DNA of 64,000 bases from Deinococcus sp. LM3 (lineage in GTDB: Bacteria > Deinococcota > Deinococci > Deinococcales > Deinococcaceae): the NCBI RefSeq assembly GCF_002017875.1, contig NZ_MUFV01000001.1, forward strand, positions 2,506,501 through 2,570,500, written 5' to 3'. Below are positions 61,154-64,000 of the stretch, in pieces (the first letter of the stretch is position 1; each line of letters starts with the position of its first letter). A program made the translations under genes and the position numbers. The notes under the pieces are model-generated. The model did not search any database and was not told the origin of the DNA. It saw only the letters and a list, made by a program, of their open reading frames with translations.

Positions 61154-61541
61154 ACGTTTCCCCCCCACCCGGCAGGTGCGACCGCACCCAGCGCGTGACC
61201 TGCTCACGGTCCGAGACCGTGCCACCCTTGTTCAGACGCGCCACCAGCGGCACCCGGAACTCCGACGCGATCCGGTCCCCCGCCCGCCCGAAATTCGCGC
61301 CCCAGTGGTAACTGCCGCTGGCGACCACGCCCCGCAGCCCCCCCGCGTGCGACCGCAGGAACGCCGCCGTGCTGGCCGGAACCTCCCCCTGCCCGAACGT
61401 GTACGTCAGCAGCAGGAACGGCTCACCCGGCGCGGGCGGCGCGTCCCGCACGGACTGCACCGGCACGTCACCCGCCTCCCGCGACACCGCCAGCGCGAAG
61501 CGGCGCACGTTCCCGGTCAGGGAATCGAACACCAGCCTCAC
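61137..61541 (-). CDS. nrdI: NrdI flavodoxin-like activator
   Basis: 134 residues from GTG (VRLVFDSLTGNVRRFALAV) with GGAG upstream. FMN-loop motifs: SLTGNVRRF, LLTYTFGQGEVP, VVASGSYHWGANFGRAGD. It provides superoxide to assemble the Mn-tyrosyl cofactor of NrdF. A longer frame from 61613 adds an unconserved start. Confidence 0.94.
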   Translation of the reverse strand: MRLVFDSLTGNVRRFALAVSREAGDVPVQSVRDAPPAPGEPFLLLTYTFGQGEVPASTAAFLRSHAGGLRGVVASGSYHWGANFGRAGDRIASEFRVPLVARLNKGGTVSDREQVTRWVRSHLPGGGETYGTLD

Positions 61542-61940
61542 GCCGGACTCCTGCCCCGTAAAACAGGCCCGGAAGCAGAGAGCAGCCCGGAAGGCCGCAA
61601 GGATGAACCCCATGTACGCATCAGAGAAACCGCCTTGTGCCCCTACCGCGGGGGACCGTGAGATGGGCGTATCTTCGCTGGGCGAGCGTCCGGACTGAAA
61701 CCGTGGCGCGACCGTACCGGACTGAACCTCCCAACGCGTGGGCGGCGTGACCGGATTTCCCTCTGTTCCCGCGAAGTGCTGCTAGGTGGTAGTGCTGCCG
61801 GGTGGCAACGACAGCGCGGAGTCTACATGTAGTACGTGGTCAGGTCAAACGCACCTGCACATGCAAGATCTTGACTCTGCCGGCCCGGCGTGTCCCGCAC
61901 TGAAAGACCCCCGTGACGGCCCGCGCGGCATGATGCCCCG
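61542..61940. other. intergenic leader region of nrd operon
   Basis: About 400 bp without a gene. It holds the promoter above and two direct CCGGACTGAA repeats (61690-61699, 61718-61727). No riboswitch class is recognised. Confidence 0.45.
61820..61848 (-). promoter_or_regulatory. nrd operon promoter overlapping a candidate NrdR box
   Basis: Leftward TTGACC (61843-61848), 17-bp spacer, TAGACT (61820-61825). The palindrome CTACATGTAG (61823-61832) covers the -10 box, where NrdR boxes usually lie; a weaker similar site (CTAGGTGGTAG, 61782-61792) is about four helical turns downstream. The message would have a leader of about 270 nt. Confidence 0.6.
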
Positions 61941-62531
61941 GTGCCGTTCCCCGCCCGCTTCCTGCTGACCCTGCTGTGCGCCGCCCCGCTGAGTACCAGC
62001 CTCGCCTTACCCGCCCCCGCGCAGGCCGCCGCGAAGGTGCCCGGCTACGTCCTTAAGGGCATGCCGCTCGTCCGGCAGTCGTACAACGCCTGCGGCCCCG
62101 CCAGTATCACGCAGGTCCTCGCGTACTTCGGGCGGCAGGTCAGCATGGCCGACGTGAGCCGCCAGACCCGCCCCACCGAACGCTCGTACATGACCGCGCA
62201 GGCCATCGTGAACTACGCCCCCACGGTCGGCATGCAGGCCCGGCTGTTCACGGGCGGGAACCTGAACACCGTCAAGAATGCCATCCGGGCCGGGCTGCCC
62301 ATCATCGCGCTGCAATCGCACATCACGGACACCGGCACCGTCATCCCGCACTGGCGGGTGCTGGTCGGGTACAACGACGCGACCGGGCAGGTGTACATCA
62401 TGGACCCCCTGCTGGGGTACGTCGCCATGCGCTACAGCGACATGGACCGCGTCTGGGCCGACCAGCGCGGCCAGTTCGCAGTGATGTACCTGCCCACCCT
62501 GGCCGGGACGGTCCGGAAGGTCATCGGGTAA
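61941..62531 (+). CDS. exported C39-like cysteine peptidase domain protein
   Basis: 196 residues; GTG six nt after CATGAT; signal peptide ending APAQAAAK. Papain-like C39 motifs: Cys in SYNACGPASITQVLAYFG, His in PHWRVLVGYND, Asp in VYIMDPLLG. Likely a secreted peptidase or a substrate-binding relative. Confidence 0.82.
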   Translation: MPFPARFLLTLLCAAPLSTSLALPAPAQAAAKVPGYVLKGMPLVRQSYNACGPASITQVLAYFGRQVSMADVSRQTRPTERSYMTAQAIVNYAPTVGMQARLFTGGNLNTVKNAIRAGLPIIALQSHITDTGTVIPHWRVLVGYNDATGQVYIMDPLLGYVAMRYSDMDRVWADQRGQFAVMYLPTLAGTVRKVIG

Positions 62532-62585
62532 GGGGGCCGCTCAGGTGCGCCGCGCCGGGGCACTGGCCGTCCGTACACTGACGGC

Positions 62586-63071
62586 ATGCCCATCCGCCGC
62601 CTGACCGCGCCGCTCCTGCCTGCCCTGTTCATGCCCGCCCTGCTGGGTAGCTGCGCGCTGTTGAACGACCCGCGCAGCAGTTTCAACGCCGGTCAGACCT
62701 GGATCGTCACGGGACAGGACGGCCCGGTGCCCCTGCGAACCGTGGCCCGCACCGGCCTGTTCAGCGATGAGATCGCCAGCGACCGCACGCAGCTGTTCTG
62801 GCGGGACCGGCCCGTGCCGAAGCTCACGACCAACCAGACGGGCCTGTTCGCCGCGCGCATCCTGTTCCCGAACACCGCGCCGGTCATCACCCGAGAACCG
62901 CTGAGCGGTGAAACCATGATCGTCTGGAATGCCGGGCAGCCGGGCGTGCTGTACGGCTGCCTGATCCGCGACGGCGGCCCGCCCCGCACGCACGTGTACG
63001 GCGACCTGACCCGCTCGTACCTGCAACAGGACACCCCGCTCGGTCAGTGCGAGGCCGTGCTTCAGGACTGA
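62586..63071 (+). CDS. small lipoprotein
   Basis: 161 residues; TACACT six nt before the ATG. Signal peptide with lipobox ALLGSC; mature part SFNAGQTWIVTGQDGPVPL and C-terminal LYGCLIRDGG and GQCEAVLQ. The overall plan matches the lipoprotein at 47778-48242, so they may be distant paralogues. It overlaps the convergent kinase gene by 10 bp. Confidence 0.72.
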   Translation: MPIRRLTAPLLPALFMPALLGSCALLNDPRSSFNAGQTWIVTGQDGPVPLRTVARTGLFSDEIASDRTQLFWRDRPVPKLTTNQTGLFAARILFPNTAPVITREPLSGETMIVWNAGQPGVLYGCLIRDGGPPRTHVYGDLTRSYLQQDTPLGQCEAVLQD

Positions 63072-63622
63072 CCGAATTCAGACCTGGCGGGCCACGTCAG
63101 GGCCAGCAGGGCGTCCACGGTCGCCTCCAGGCTCAGGGCGCTGCTGTCCACGACTGCCCAGCCAGCCTCGCGGAACAGTTCGGGCGGCATCTGCCCGTAC
63201 AGTCCGTCGATCAGGGGAACGAGCACGGACGTGTCGTACGTCTTGTTCGTGCGGGTCCGGTTGCGTTCGTGTGCGACCTCCAGGGTGGTGTGCAGCCGCA
63301 CCGGGCGCACGTCCAGACCCGCCCAGTGGCGCGCCATGAACGCCAGATCGTCCGGCCACAGCACATCCTCGATGGCCACCGCAAAGCCCTCCTGCGCGTA
63401 CAGGCGGGCCGTCTGCGCCGCCGACGTGCGGGCCAGCGCGAACTGCCGCACGGCTTCCGGCGGGTGATCCAGCGCTGGCTGCGCCAGCCCGGAGACCACC
63501 TGTTCACGCAGATCGTCAATGGACAGGTGCAGCCCGAACGGGAAGCGGCCCAGTAGCGCCGCCGACACCGTACTCTTGCCCGCACCCGGACTGCCGCTGA
63601 ACACCCAGATCACGCCACTCAT
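63062..63622 (-). CDS. P-loop phosphotransferase/kinase-like protein
   Basis: 186 residues from MSGVIWVFSGSPGAGKST with TACGCT seven nt upstream. Walker A GSPGAGKS, acidic motif LSIDDLREQV, and EDVLWPDDLAFMARHWAG plus HERNRTRTNKT (a basic lid). Resembles chloramphenicol-phosphotransferase-like and zeta-toxin-like kinases; no antitoxin gene is adjacent, so a metabolic kinase is more likely. Substrate unknown. Confidence 0.78.
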   Translation of the reverse strand: MSGVIWVFSGSPGAGKSTVSAALLGRFPFGLHLSIDDLREQVVSGLAQPALDHPPEAVRQFALARTSAAQTARLYAQEGFAVAIEDVLWPDDLAFMARHWAGLDVRPVRLHTTLEVAHERNRTRTNKTYDTSVLVPLIDGLYGQMPPELFREAGWAVVDSSALSLEATVDALLALTWPARSEFGQS

Positions 63623-63676
63623 GCCGGGCAGCGTAGCGCAGCCCCTGCCCACGCCCTTCCTCAGATGTCACGTGAC

Positions 63677-63716
63677 CGGCGACAGCTTGACCAGCGACTG
63701 GCGGCCGCTGTCCGGA
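63677..63716. repeat. dyad near the final gene's 3' end
   Basis: GACAGC and GCTGTC flanked by CCGG pair across about 20 bp; next to it GTCACGTGAC (63666-63675) is a perfect palindrome. May terminate the leftward peptidase transcript. Confidence 0.35.
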
Positions 63717-63723
63717 TTCCGTA
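63712..63723. mobile_element. MITE-like remnant
   Basis: Only the end GGATTCCGTA with an adjoining TCA at 63724-63726 is left; on the minus strand this is TGA-TACGGAATCC, with the TGA being the stop of the last gene. The other end of the element is not present. Confidence 0.6.
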
Positions 63724-64000
63724 TCAGATCAGGAACACGCCGTCTTCCTGCACGATCTCGCCGTCCAGGCTCAGGCGGCCGCCCTGGCGCAGGTCGGTGA
63801 TCAGGTCCCAGTGGACGGCGCTGGCGTTCACGCCGCCCGTTTCCGGGTAGCTCTTGCCGATGGCGAGGTGCACGGTTCCGCCGATCTTCTCGTCGAACAG
63901 GATGTTCCCGGTGGGCACCTGAATGCCGGTGTTCGTGCCGATGCCCAGTTCGCCCAGGCGGCGCGCGCCGGGGTCGGTGTCCAGCGCGGCGTGCAGGGCG
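63724..64000 (-). CDS. M29-family aminopeptidase, C-terminal part
   Basis: The frame runs off the right edge of the window. The visible 91 residues have the M29 C-terminal signature: ELGIGTNTGIQVPTGNILFD, GGTVHLAIGKSYPETGG, NASAVHWDLITDLR and the closing LDGEIVQEDG. The two His and following Asp are metal ligands of the dinuclear site. The TGA stop is the flank of a MITE remnant. Confidence 0.85.
   Translation of the reverse strand, partial: ALHAALDTDPGARRLGELGIGTNTGIQVPTGNILFDEKIGGTVHLAIGKSYPETGGVNASAVHWDLITDLRQGGRLSLDGEIVQEDGVFLI

Noticed and set aside
61542..61820. Cobalamin riboswitch in the nrd leader
   Set aside because: The operon is the class Ib (Mn/Fe) type, and I could not find the conserved riboswitch core.
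63062..63622. Zeta-toxin-like kinase as part of a toxin-antitoxin pair
   Set aside because: The P-loop pattern is generic and no small antitoxin gene adjoins it; the neighbour is an unrelated lipoprotein on the other strand.

Overview
The window is a high-GC bacterial chromosome segment, most likely from a Deinococcus species. The evidence is the gene set (hspR-like, mutM, pdxH, secA, polA, class Ib nrdIEF, a MoxR/DUF58/TgpA cluster). It is also the very common pattern of a TANNNT box lying 6-7 nt directly upstream of a start codon, the signature of leaderless transcripts that Deinococcus is known for. I used that pattern to choose many starts.

Layout. (1) 1-10256: the right-hand end of an integrative element that enters from the left. 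It has a rightward chain of small genes overlapping by RTGA (2-2622), a two-TM protein, a 0.7 kb gene-free stretch with a repeated terminator-like block, and a small leftward gene. A 1.45 kb gene-free stretch full of inverted repeats follows (3839-5289). Then come a leftward operon (5290-7338), a divergent XRE-type repressor with a well-formed promoter/operator region (7418-7480), two tiny genes and a tyrosine integrase (8343-9710). An array of GTCCCCA heptamers lies between the integrase and the 3' end of a tRNA-Lys gene, the likely attachment site. No capsid, replication or conjugation gene is recognisable in this part. The decamer GGCGAAGRGG recurs at least 13 times here.

(2) 10260-35155: core chromosome. 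It holds tRNA-Lys and ffh, a thiolase/hydroxyacyl-CoA dehydrogenase group, a BMP-type nucleoside ABC transporter (binding protein split from its permeases and ATPase by a methionine-sulfoxide repair operon msrP-msrQ-thioredoxin-like), a metallophosphatase with a Cys-rich upstream ORF, a tandem-domain HspR-type regulator, an M20 peptidase with purN, a thioesterase, methylmalonyl-CoA epimerase, a VanZ-like protein, and MoxR with a fused DUF58-TgpA transglutaminase.

(3) 35237-36710: a small AT-richer island with the tail of a HINT-type polymorphic toxin, a probable immunity gene and a deoC remnant.

(4) 36846-64000: mostly housekeeping genes (pcp, mutM-pdxH, ohr, a triple ATP-cone kinase, tetR, ppgK, frameshifted spo0M, amidohydrolase, secA, polA). 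Then come an HAD gene broken by an IS630-type insertion sequence, nrdI-nrdE-nrdF-redoxin, small exported proteins and the end of an M29 aminopeptidase.

A family of about 133 bp non-autonomous elements (eight complete copies and one remnant) is scattered over the chromosomal part. Their ends match the IS630-type element at 56108-57214. All copies, and the IS, are flanked by matching TGA or TCA triplets. Several sit exactly on the stop codon of a gene, and several of them place an ATG at the start of the next gene. These elements, together with the IS and its probable programmed frameshift, are the most unusual feature of the window.
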